A model generated the notes under the pieces. That model ran no database searches. It was not told the origin of the DNA and saw nothing but the letters and a program-made list of their open reading frames with translations. Position numbers and translations under genes: made by a program. Below, piece by piece: positions 1 to 7,816 of a stretch of 64,000 bases of DNA (position 1 is its first letter; the number at the start of each line of letters is the position of its first letter). The stretch comes from Bradyrhizobium hipponense (lineage in GTDB: Bacteria > Pseudomonadota > Alphaproteobacteria > Rhizobiales > Xanthobacteraceae). Location of the stretch: NCBI RefSeq assembly GCF_008123965.1, contig NZ_VSTH01000038.1, positions 48,499 through 112,498 on the forward strand. Reading direction: 5' to 3'.

Positions 1-969
1 CGGCATGACCGGCAGCCTCGCTGCGCTCATAACCTGCTTCAGGCGTGCCGCGCTCGCCTGCTGCAGCCGGCGTTCCTGGTCGGACGTCTTGAGATGCCGG
101 ATCGCTGCAGTCGCGGCAGAGCAAAGCGGAGGGGGAAGAGCGGTAGTAAAGATAAAGCCGGGCGCGTAGCAACGAACCGCGTCGATCAGATTGCTGCTCC
201 CCGCGATATAACCACCAAGACATCCGAACGCCTTGGCAAGAGTTCCCTCGATCACATCGATCCGATGAATCGTGCCGTCGCGCGCCGCAATACCGGCTCC
301 GCGCGCGCCGTACAACCCGACAGCGTGGACCTCGTCACAATAGGTCATAGCGCCGTAGCGGGTGGCCAGATCGCAAATCTGCCCAACCGGCGCAAGGTCG
401 CCATCCATGGAATACAGGCTTTCGAAGACAATTAGCTTGGGCCTTGCGGGCTCTGCCGCAAGCAGGGGCTCAAGATCGGCAACGTCGTTGTGCTGCCCGA
501 TCTTTCTGTCAACGCCCGACTGCCTGATACCCTCAATAATTGAGTTGTGGTTCAATTCGTCCGACAGAATAAGACAGTCGCCAATGAGCCTTGCGATCGT
601 CGAAATTCCGGCCTGATTCGACACATAGCCGGAGGTAAACACCAAACCCGCCGCCTTGCTGTGTAGGTCGGCAAGCTCGCGCTCAAGCTCGACCAGCGGT
701 GAATTGGTGCCCGCGATGTTGCGCGTGCCACCGGCACCGGTTCCGGTGCGCGACGCGGTCTCGGACATGGCGCTGATCACATCCGGATGCTGGCTCATGC
801 CTAAATAATCGTTCGAACACCAGATCACAATCTCTCGCGGACCGCGCGGGGAATTCCAGATAGCGTACGGACAGCGCCCTGCGATGCGTTCGATTTCGAT
901 GAAGATGCGGTAGCGCTGCTCGTCGCGCAACCGCGTCAAGGCCTTCGCAAAGACATCGTCATAGATCAT
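1..969 (-). CDS. hemA: 5-aminolevulinate synthase, 3' end cut by window edge
   Basis: Makes 5-aminolevulinate from glycine and succinyl-CoA, the first step of the C4 (Shemin) haem pathway; PLP enzyme of the alpha-oxoamine synthase family, cytosolic. The frame stays open from ATG at 969 to the window edge, giving 323 residues of about 400-410 expected, so the C-terminus is missing. Visible: WCSNDYLGM near residue 50, [41 protein letters not shown], and the PLP lysine in [17 protein letters not shown]. This last motif and [10 protein letters not shown] separate ALAS from BioF and KBL. It closely matches rhizobial HemA from memory. Rhizobia can carry more than one hemA copy, so this may be a paralogue. 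Confidence 0.95.
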   Translation of the reverse strand, partial: MIYDDVFAKALTRLRDEQRYRIFIEIERIAGRCPYAIWNSPRGPREIVIWCSNDYLGMSQHPDVISAMSETASRTGTGAGGTRNIAGTNSPLVELERELADLHSKAAGLVFTSGYVSNQAGISTIARLIGDCLILSDELNHNSIIEGIRQSGVDRKIGQHNDVADLEPLLAAEPARPKLIVFESLYSMDGDLAPVGQICDLATRYGAMTYCDEVHAVGLYGARGAGIAARDGTIHRIDVIEGTLAKAFGCLGGYIAGSSNLIDAVRCYAPGFIFTTALPPPLCSAATAAIRHLKTSDQERRLQQASAARLKQVMSAARLPVMP

Positions 970-1084
970 GTTCGGCGGTCTTCTACGAGAATACTCTCGA
1001 CCCTGGCATTGAGCTCTGCACGGCCAATGACGCGATGAACGGGCCTGCAGACCGTGAGTTTTGGTTGACTGGGGCTGCCTCGAC

Positions 1085-2311
1085 CTATGCCGAAGGTTCC
1101 TTTGTGTTCGGAATGGCGCCGCCCGCACGCAAGCCGTCGATCTCAGAAGCGCTAAATCCGAGCTGCCGGAGAACCTCCTCGTTGTGTTCTCCAATCTTTG
1201 GGGCGCGCTTCGCGGGTACTTTGGCGACGCCGTGCACTTGAAGCGGGCTGCTGATTGTGGACGTCAGCTTGCCGCCGGCACCATTGAGCGGAACGATGAT
1301 GTCGTTCGCCCGGAGCTGGGGATCATTGATCACCTCCTGCGGCCCACGTACCGCTCCGAAGGTCACGTGGACGCCATTGAACACCTCGTACCAATGTGAC
1401 ATCGGCTCGGAACAGAAGGTCTTGTCGAGAATCGCCGTGAGCTCCGTCATGTTCGCCATCAGCTTGGCCGGGTCGGAGAACCGCGGATCAGTCAGGAGAC
1501 CGGGTCGGCCGATCGCCTTCGCCACGGCCTCCACCTTGTCGGGCGTGATGATGAGAACGAACCAGGTATCATCCTTGGCGCGGTACACGTTCATGGCCGC
1601 ATTTGCGGGGTGCATACGATCATGCAGCCCGAAGAATTTCGCATCGCAGAGCGCTGCCTGGATCGAGACGCTGGCGGACCACACGCCCTCGGCGAGCAGC
1701 GAGGTCGTGACATGCGCCCCCTCCCCCGTGCGCTCGCGACGATACAGAGCGGTGACGATCGCCGAATAGAGCCCGACGGCGGTGGCGTTGTCGCCGCTGC
1801 CGGCCACCGGCCAGGTCGGCGCCGCACCGGCATCGCGGGTCATCGACAGCAATCCGCTGCGGGCCCAGTACGACGTGATATCAAAGCCGGGAAGATTCGC
1901 ATCCGGTCCCTTGTCGCCGAAACCCGTGATGTCGGCGTAGATCAGCCGCGGATTCCAACCCACCACATCTTCATACTCGAGCTTCAATTTCTTGCGCGCT
2001 GGATGCGGCGTGTTGACGATGAGAACGTCGGCCCATTTGACGAGCTTCTCGAGAACCAGATGCGCGCTCGGAGATTTCAGATCGAGCGCCATGCCGCGTT
2101 TGTTGCGATTGGCCAGATGCCAGGGATAGGCATCGTCGGCGACCGGCTGCGGCGGGAGATGGTTTGCGTGCCGCCACAGCTCGCCGCTCGGCGGCTCGAC
2201 CTTGATCACGTCGGCGCCGAAATCGGACAAGATCACGGCGGCGCTGGGGCCCGCGATGAAGCTCGCGAGGTCCACCACCTTCAGTCCGGAGAAAATATTG
2301 TCGTTTGCCAT
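1085..2311 (-). CDS. CaiB/BaiF family (class III) CoA transferase
   Basis: Moves CoA between carboxylic acids; cytosolic, 408 aa, normal family length. N-terminal [35 protein letters not shown] is the class III hallmark, followed by [13 protein letters not shown]; the [11 protein letters not shown] segment is where the catalytic Asp of the family sits. The start is ATG 2311, preceded by GGAAAGGA; the frame is open further upstream but that part overlaps the enoyl-CoA hydratase gene and looks non-coding. It is the last gene of the acyl-CoA operon, 38 nt after the hydratase, and probably activates the acid that the operon degrades. The substrate cannot be read from sequence. Confidence 0.9.
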   Translation of the reverse strand: MANDNIFSGLKVVDLASFIAGPSAAVILSDFGADVIKVEPPSGELWRHANHLPPQPVADDAYPWHLANRNKRGMALDLKSPSAHLVLEKLVKWADVLIVNTPHPARKKLKLEYEDVVGWNPRLIYADITGFGDKGPDANLPGFDITSYWARSGLLSMTRDAGAAPTWPVAGSGDNATAVGLYSAIVTALYRRERTGEGAHVTTSLLAEGVWSASVSIQAALCDAKFFGLHDRMHPANAAMNVYRAKDDTWFVLIITPDKVEAVAKAIGRPGLLTDPRFSDPAKLMANMTELTAILDKTFCSEPMSHWYEVFNGVHVTFGAVRGPQEVINDPQLRANDIIVPLNGAGGKLTSTISSPLQVHGVAKVPAKRAPKIGEHNEEVLRQLGFSASEIDGLRAGGAIPNTKEPSA

Positions 2312-2349
2312 GGGTGTCCTTTCCAGATCCTCGTAGGGGCGGCCTTGCT

Positions 2350-3198
2350 TCAGCGTCCGCGAAACTGCGGCGCACGCTTCTCGAGGAAGGCGGCGGTGCC
2401 TTCCTTCTTGTCTTCGGTGGCGGCGCAAATGCCGAAGAAGGAGGCTTCCAGTGCAAGGCCTTCGCCTTGGCTCGTCTCCATCCCCTTGTTGGCGGCTTCC
2501 AGCGAGAACTTCACGGCGATCGGACCGTTGGCCATGATCTGCTTCAGGATCGTCTCGGCACGATCAATCAGGCCGGCGGGAACGACTTCGTTGACGAGGC
2601 CGATGCGATAGGCTTCCTGCGCGGAAATCGTCTCGCCCGTGAGGATCAGCTGCAACGCACGCCCCTTTCCGACCAGGCGCGGCAGGCGTTGCGTGCCGCC
2701 GCCGCCGGGCAACAGGCCCAGCTTGACCTCCGGTTGCCCGAACTTGGCGTGCTCCGCTGCGATCCTGATGGTGCAGGCCATCGCGGTCTCGCAGCCACCG
2801 CCAAGGGCAAAACCGTTGATTGCCGCGATCACGGGCTTGCCGAGATTTTCGATCAGATCCAGCACACGCTGCCCGAACCGGCTCGACTCCTCGGCGTCGT
2901 AGGCATCGACATGTGCGAGCTCACTGATGTCGGCGCCGGCGATGAACGCCTTGTCGCCCGCGCCGGTGAGGATCACGCCGCGCACCGACGCATCCGCTTT
3001 TGCGTCCTCGAACGCGGCATGCAGATCAGTCCAGGTCGGCGTATTGAGCGCGTTCAGCACTTTCGGCCGATTGACCGTGACGTACGCAATCGGCCCCTTT
3101 TTCTCGTAGAGGACGTTCGCAAGGGCCAGCGCCGCTCTGGGCACGGAGTTTGGTGCTGTTGCAGGCGAAGTGGTGAATGGTGCAGTTCCCGAAGCCAT
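2350..3198 (-). CDS. enoyl-CoA hydratase/isomerase (crotonase family)
   Basis: Adds water across the 2,3 double bond of enoyl-CoA in beta-oxidation; cytosolic. Crotonase features: VTVNRPKVLNALN, the oxyanion-hole segment AFIAGADISEL, and NGFALGGGCETAMACTIRIAAE with the Glu position used for catalysis, then FGQPEVKLGLLPGGGGTQRLPRLVG. Both hydratase glutamates (GGGCE and QPEV) are present, favouring a true hydratase. ATG 3198 sits 8 nt after GGAG; an ATG at 3204 is too close to that site. About 20 Ala/Thr/Pro-rich residues precede the domain. It lies between the acyl-CoA dehydrogenase (49 nt upstream) and the CoA transferase. Confidence 0.93.
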   Translation of the reverse strand: MASGTAPFTTSPATAPNSVPRAALALANVLYEKKGPIAYVTVNRPKVLNALNTPTWTDLHAAFEDAKADASVRGVILTGAGDKAFIAGADISELAHVDAYDAEESSRFGQRVLDLIENLGKPVIAAINGFALGGGCETAMACTIRIAAEHAKFGQPEVKLGLLPGGGGTQRLPRLVGKGRALQLILTGETISAQEAYRIGLVNEVVPAGLIDRAETILKQIMANGPIAVKFSLEAANKGMETSQGEGLALEASFFGICAATEDKKEGTAAFLEKRAPQFRGR

Positions 3199-3253
3199 GG
3201 TCATATCTCCTGGGTAGGGCAGCCGGCGCTGATGCGCCGGCCCCGCCGAAAGG

Positions 3254-4474
3254 TCAGAGGAAGGCGCCGTGACCGGTGATGGCCTTGCCGACGATCAGAT
3301 TCTGCATCTGATAGGTGCCTTCGTAGGAGTAGAGCGCCTCGGCATCGGCGAAGAAGCGCGCGACGTTGTAGTCGGCGACGATGCCGTTGCCGCCCAGCAC
3401 CTCGCGGCCCCAGGAGACGGTCTCGCGCGATTTGGCGGTGCAGAACGCCTTCGCCAGCGCCGCGTGATGATCGCCAAGCTTGGCTTCGTCATCGAGCGTC
3501 GCTAGGCGGAGCATCAGGCACTGGCACGCGGTCAGATTGCCGAGCATCTTGGCGAGCAGATCCTGGATCATCTGGAACGAGGCGATCGGCTTGCCGAATT
3601 GCAGTCGCTCCTGGGCGTATTTGAGGGTGGCTTCATATGCGCCCATCTGGATGCCGGTCGACGCCCAGCCCACCATGTACCGCGTCATCCGCAGCACGCG
3701 CGCAGTATCGCGGAACGAGTTACCTCCCTGGAGGCGGTTCGCCTCGGGCACCCGCACGTCCTTCAGCGTGATCTGGCCGTTCTGGACCACCTTGAGCGCA
3801 ATCTTGTGCTCGATCTTCTCGACGCTGAAGCCGGGCGTCGACTTGTTCTCGACGATGAAACCCTTCACCTGGTTGTCCGCGAGATCGCGCGCCCAGATGA
3901 TGGAGAGATCGCACCATGGTGCGTTGCCGATCCACCGCTTCTGTCCGTTGAGAATCCAGGTATCGCCTTCGCGCTTGGCCGTCGTGGTCAGACCGCCGCT
4001 CGTTCCGGAACCGACCAGCGGCTCGGTGAGGCCGAAGCAGCCGATCTTCTCCCAGCGCGCCATCGCCGGCAGCCATTTCTGCTTTTGCTCCTCGGAGCCA
4101 TCAAGATAGATCGAGCCCATGGCGAGGCCGCTGTGCACGCCGAAGAACGTGCAGAACGAGGCGTCGGTGCGCGCCAGCTCCATGGCGACGAAGCCGAACA
4201 GCTTCTGGCTCCCGCCCGCGCAGCCGTAACCCTCGAAGCCGAGCCCGCCGAGGCCGAGCTCCTTGAACGATGGCAGCAGCTCGAACGGAAACGCGTCGTC
4301 TGACCAGTACTTGTTGATGACCGGCTGAACCTTGGTCTCCATGTAGGTCCGCACCTTCTTGACGAGCGCTCTCTCGTCGGCGGTGAGAAGGTCGACCAGC
4401 TGATAGAAGTCGCCATCGGGCGCAGGCGGCGGCTTCGGAGCGGCGGTTTTGCTTGCTGGGGTTGCGGTGGGCAT
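3254..4474 (-). CDS. acyl-CoA dehydrogenase, ACX4/glutaryl-CoA dehydrogenase-like
   Basis: FAD enzyme introducing the 2,3 double bond in an acyl-CoA; 406 aa. Shows LTEPLVGSGTSGGL and NGQKRWIGNAPWCDL (FAD/substrate loop), the C-terminal GREVLGGNGIVADYNVARFF, and the catalytic Glu in YSYEGTYQMQNLIVGKAITGHG. The segment DASFCTFFGVHSGLAMG resembles plant peroxisomal short-chain acyl-CoA oxidase 4 rather than glutaryl-CoA dehydrogenase, whose substrate-binding Arg is absent here, so glutaryl-CoA is unlikely. ATG 4474 follows GAGGAGAGA. Residues 1-25 are Ala/Pro/Lys-rich and outside the fold. Whether electrons go to ETF or oxygen is undecided. Confidence 0.92.
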   Translation of the reverse strand: MPTATPASKTAAPKPPPAPDGDFYQLVDLLTADERALVKKVRTYMETKVQPVINKYWSDDAFPFELLPSFKELGLGGLGFEGYGCAGGSQKLFGFVAMELARTDASFCTFFGVHSGLAMGSIYLDGSEEQKQKWLPAMARWEKIGCFGLTEPLVGSGTSGGLTTTAKREGDTWILNGQKRWIGNAPWCDLSIIWARDLADNQVKGFIVENKSTPGFSVEKIEHKIALKVVQNGQITLKDVRVPEANRLQGGNSFRDTARVLRMTRYMVGWASTGIQMGAYEATLKYAQERLQFGKPIASFQMIQDLLAKMLGNLTACQCLMLRLATLDDEAKLGDHHAALAKAFCTAKSRETVSWGREVLGGNGIVADYNVARFFADAEALYSYEGTYQMQNLIVGKAITGHGAFL

Positions 4475-4562
4475 TTGGAATCTCTCCTCGCTGCGGCTCG
4501 GAAGCCTGAAAAGTGAAGGACCGGTTTGATTCTGATTGATCTCGTCGCCGCCGCCGATTTCG

Positions 4563-5513
4563 TTAGCTCGGCTTGGCCGCTTTCTTGCGCAGCTCGATCA
4601 GGCCGAGCAGAACTTCGTCGCGCTCCGCCTCCAACTCCGCGATGGTGCGCGATCCGGCCTCGGCATGGACGCTGTCGATGAGCTTCTTTTGCACGTCCGG
4701 CGTCAGCACCGGCGAGCCAAGGGTCTTCCACCAGGCTGTCATCGGGCCGGTGAACTGCTGGAAGAAGTGCTCGATGCCGCCCGGACCGCCGCCGAGATGG
4801 TTGAGCATCATGCTGCCCATGACGCCCCAGCGCAGGCCCGGCCCCCAGCTCAGGGCGGTGTCGACGTCGGCGGCGCTCACCACACCCTCTGCTACGAGGT
4901 AATAGACCTCGCGGCTCAGCGCGGCCTGCAGGCGGTTGGCGACGTGCCCTGGCATTTCCTTGTTGAGGCGCACCGTCCGTTGTCCGATCGACGTATAAAA
5001 TTCCTCTGCGCGACGGATCGTGGATTCGGAGGTCTTTGCGCCGCCGACGATCTCCGTCAGCGGAATCAAGTGGGGCGGATTGAACGGATGGGCGATGACG
5101 CAGCGCTCGGGATGGGACGCGGCGCCCTTCTGGATTTCACTCATTGTGAGCCCCGACGAGCTCGATGCGATGATCACGTCCGGCGGCAACAGCTCGTCGA
5201 GCTGGCCATAGAGCTTCTGCTTGAATTCGATCCGCTCGGGCCCGTTCTCCTGGACGAGGTCGGCGCCGGCGAGTGCCTGCGCGATGTCGGGCGTGAATGT
5301 GAGGTTCGACTGCGACGCTCCGGACGACAGGCCCAATCGCTCGAGCGCCGGCCAGGCCGTCTCGACGAACTTCCTCAGCGCTGCTTCTGCGTTCGGCGCG
5401 ATATCGGTCGCGACGACCTGAAGTCCCTTGGCGAGAAACAGCGAGCTCCAGCTCGCGCCGATCACGCCGGTGCCGATGATGGCGATGCGGCGAATGGGCT
5501 TGGTGTCGGTCAT
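4563..5513 (-). CDS. 3-hydroxyacyl-CoA dehydrogenase / carnitine dehydrogenase-like
   Basis: NAD-dependent oxidation of a 3-hydroxy acid or 3-hydroxyacyl-CoA. N-terminal Rossmann fold IAIIGTGVIGASWSSLFLAKG, then VQENGPERIEFKQKLYGQLDELLPPDVIIASSSSGL and AHPFNPPHLIPLTEIVGG (catalytic His region), and a C-terminal helical domain from about residue 185. The PERIEFK and HPFNPP motifs are shared by HADH, L-carnitine dehydrogenase and lambda-crystallin/gulonate dehydrogenase; the 316-aa single-domain size fits all of them. ATG 5513 is 5 nt downstream of GGAGAG; an upstream in-frame ATG at 5555 would overlap the propeller gene. It starts 22 nt after that gene, so co-transcription is likely. Confidence 0.88.
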   Translation of the reverse strand: MTDTKPIRRIAIIGTGVIGASWSSLFLAKGLQVVATDIAPNAEAALRKFVETAWPALERLGLSSGASQSNLTFTPDIAQALAGADLVQENGPERIEFKQKLYGQLDELLPPDVIIASSSSGLTMSEIQKGAASHPERCVIAHPFNPPHLIPLTEIVGGAKTSESTIRRAEEFYTSIGQRTVRLNKEMPGHVANRLQAALSREVYYLVAEGVVSAADVDTALSWGPGLRWGVMGSMMLNHLGGGPGGIEHFFQQFTGPMTAWWKTLGSPVLTPDVQKKLIDSVHAEAGSRTIAELEAERDEVLLGLIELRKKAAKPS

Positions 5514-5535
5514 GTCATTCTCTCCAATGCGTTGG

Positions 5536-6435
5536 TCAGACTTCGGCATAGGCAATGCCGGTGAGATTGCCCTGGGCGAAGAGGAAGTTGCGCTCGCCGG
5601 ATCCGTCGAGCCGCGCCGAGTAGACCGAGCCGGCGAAGTCGGTCACGAACATGCGATCGTTCGGGACGTCGAGCGCGATGCCGATGCCTTCCATGAGATG
5701 GGTCACCACGATCTCGGACTCGGCGGGCTTGTTGTCGATCGAAGCTCGATTCACCGTGTTGCCCCGCGGGGGATCGCCGCGGTCGGTCCAATAGAGAATC
5801 CGATTCGTGTGGTCGATCTCCAGATCGATCGGCTCCGGCAGACCGTCATAGAAGATCTCGATGTCGGATCTTGTGGCTGCGGTCTGGCCGGCGGGTATTT
5901 CAACATTGGCGCGGAAGATGCGGCCGAGCCCGGCATTGACGGGGCCCTTTTGCGTCCAGTAGATGTGTCCGAATTTCGGATCGATCGCCAGTCCGACGCA
6001 CCATCGGGTCTGGTCCTTGCGATCGGCTTCGCTGTGCCCCGCCTCGATGAGCGTCTCCAGCTGCGAGCCGTCGAGGTTACAGCGCATGAGGCGCATGCCC
6101 TCGCGGTCGCACCAATAGAGCTTGCCGCCCTTCCTATCGAGGATGATCTGCTTCGGCGTGTGGGTGTGTCCCTGCGGGACGATTGTCTTGCGGTTCTTGC
6201 CGTCGATGTCGGCGCGCTCGATGGACCCGTCGTTCAGGTTCGGGATGCCCATGTTGGTCCAGTAGATATGGCCAGCCTCGACATCCACGACGATGCCGTC
6301 CGGAAGGTGGCAGCCGGTCACGATGGTCGTGCGTTCTGAGCCATCCGTGTTCATGGCGTGAATGCAACCAGCATTCAGCTCGAGAACGAAGAGACGAGGG
6401 AGTGAGGGGCTTGATTTCGTGACGGCTTTTGGCAT
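5536..6435 (-). CDS. YWTD-repeat beta-propeller protein (LDL-receptor class B type)
   Basis: A 299-residue predicted six-bladed propeller. Repeated blade motifs HIYWTNMG, KLYWCDREG, HIYWTQKG, LYWTDRGD and MFVTDFAG recur about every 45-50 residues, each followed by a strand of the type R(A/C)(D/N)(I/L)DG, as in LDL-receptor class B repeats and SMP-30-like proteins. No signal peptide is visible, so it should be cytosolic. It is the first gene of the acyl-CoA operon. Its role is not established: a lactonase/esterase-like enzyme or a scaffold are both possible. Weak Shine-Dalgarno (AGG) before ATG 6435. Confidence 0.8.
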   Translation of the reverse strand: MPKAVTKSSPSLPRLFVLELNAGCIHAMNTDGSERTTIVTGCHLPDGIVVDVEAGHIYWTNMGIPNLNDGSIERADIDGKNRKTIVPQGHTHTPKQIILDRKGGKLYWCDREGMRLMRCNLDGSQLETLIEAGHSEADRKDQTRWCVGLAIDPKFGHIYWTQKGPVNAGLGRIFRANVEIPAGQTAATRSDIEIFYDGLPEPIDLEIDHTNRILYWTDRGDPPRGNTVNRASIDNKPAESEIVVTHLMEGIGIALDVPNDRMFVTDFAGSVYSARLDGSGERNFLFAQGNLTGIAYAEV

Positions 6436-6754
6436 GTAGCACCTGCATCCTGGCCCGACCGCGAACCGGGTCAGGTGACGCGACTATGACGCGATCGCCG
6501 TCCGTCATCTTGGACAGGAATGTCACCGCTGGAATGGGTCTGCTGCTCGATCCCCTGCGCCCCTCCAGGACAACGGGACGATCATCGATGCGAGAGCAGC
6601 AGCTTTTGACAAGTACGGCATCAAATGTCCAAGCACGGGCAACGGACAGGTTACATGGTCGGTTTTGACTCGAAAAAATCAGCGCCTCGCGATTGCGACT
6701 GGGCCTGGCAACCGAATAGAGTGGGCCATCCGGTCACGAGAAAGGGAGTCAGGC
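6436..6754. other. divergent intergenic region
   Basis: This 319-bp spacer separates the leftward acyl-CoA operon from the rightward export cassette and must hold both promoters. No convincing ORF, hairpin or recognised operator was found. The only clear signal is the ribosome binding site AAGGGAG just before the HlyD start at 6755. Confidence 0.5.
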
Positions 6755-7816
6755 ATGGACGTGCCGAGCTCTGACAAAGACATTCAAAACACACCCGACG
6801 AGCCGGCTAAGGGACAGGCGAAAATCTCGCGCAACCCGTCGCGTACTCCTTCCATCATCGTCGGTGTCGTTGCGGCTGTCGTCGTCGCGCTTTCCGCCTT
6901 CTATCTCTTGCGACCGGAACCATTGCTCGTTCAGGGCGAGGTCGATGCAACGCGGCTCGATATCGCCGCGCGTGTCGACGGACGGGTCGGCAAGATCCCC
7001 GTCGAACGTGGCCAGAACGTTGCGGCGGGCGCGGTGCTGGTCCAGATCGACAATCTGGAAACGCTCGCCAAACACGAGCAGATGAAGGCAGCCAAGGCGG
7101 TCGCGGACGCCCAGCTTGCCAACGTACTCGTCGGAACGCGGGTGGAGGTCGTCGCGGCACGGAAGGCGGAGATGGAGCGCGCCCAGGCGGCGCAGGTGCT
7201 GGCACAGAAGACGTTTGACCGTACACATACCTTGACCGAGCAAGGCAACGCGCCGCAAGCCCGGCTCGATCAGGCAACCGATGCGCTGCACGAAAGCGAA
7301 CGCGCCGTCGACCAGGCCAAATCGGCCTATGAGCAGGCGGTCAATGGCTACACCAAGGAGGAGCGGGCCATTGCCAAGACCAATGTCGAAAAGGCCAGTG
7401 CTGATATCCAGAGCGTTCAATCGATCATCGACCAGCTCGTGGTTTACGCGCCCGTAGCCTCGCAGATCTATCAGCGCAATGTGGAACCCGGCGAATACGT
7501 CTCGCCGGGCGTGCCGCTGGTGACCTTGATCAATCTGGCCGACCTCTGGGTGCATTTCGATCTGCGCGAGGATCTCGTCAAAGGCCTGAAGGTCGGCGAT
7601 CGCTTCGATGTCCGCATTCCGGCCCTCGGCGACCGCTCCGTCGCGGTCGAGGTCAAGCTCATCGCGACCAAGGGCGAATATGCGAGCTGGCGGGCCACGC
7701 GTGCTTCGGGTGATTTCGACCTGCGTACGTTTTCGATCCGTGCCTATCCCGTCCAGCCCGTGCCCGAGCTGCGACCGGGAATGAGCGCCTATCTGGATTG
7801 GCGGTTGCGGCCATGA
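6755..7816 (+). CDS. HlyD/EmrA-family membrane fusion protein
   Basis: Periplasmic adaptor anchored by one N-terminal membrane helix (about residues 31-52, PSIIVGVVAAVVVALSAFYL). It then has a barrel-sandwich half (DIAARVDGRVGKIPVERGQNV), a long coiled-coil hairpin (about 95-210, Ala/Gln/Glu-rich), the returning half-motif VYAPVASQIYQRNVEPGEYVSPG and a beta-barrel ending in LRPGMSAYLDW. Length 353 aa. ATG 6755 follows AAGGGAG by about 7 nt; an earlier in-frame start lacks a site. Its stop overlaps the permease start (ATGA at 7813-7816), so the two are translationally coupled. Presumably it bridges the permease to the outer membrane. Confidence 0.88.
   Translation: MDVPSSDKDIQNTPDEPAKGQAKISRNPSRTPSIIVGVVAAVVVALSAFYLLRPEPLLVQGEVDATRLDIAARVDGRVGKIPVERGQNVAAGAVLVQIDNLETLAKHEQMKAAKAVADAQLANVLVGTRVEVVAARKAEMERAQAAQVLAQKTFDRTHTLTEQGNAPQARLDQATDALHESERAVDQAKSAYEQAVNGYTKEERAIAKTNVEKASADIQSVQSIIDQLVVYAPVASQIYQRNVEPGEYVSPGVPLVTLINLADLWVHFDLREDLVKGLKVGDRFDVRIPALGDRSVAVEVKLIATKGEYASWRATRASGDFDLRTFSIRAYPVQPVPELRPGMSAYLDWRLRP

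Noticed and set aside
1610..2611. 333-aa plus-strand frame
   Set aside because: Runs across two minus-strand genes with clear motifs (CoA transferase, enoyl-CoA hydratase); no motif of its own.
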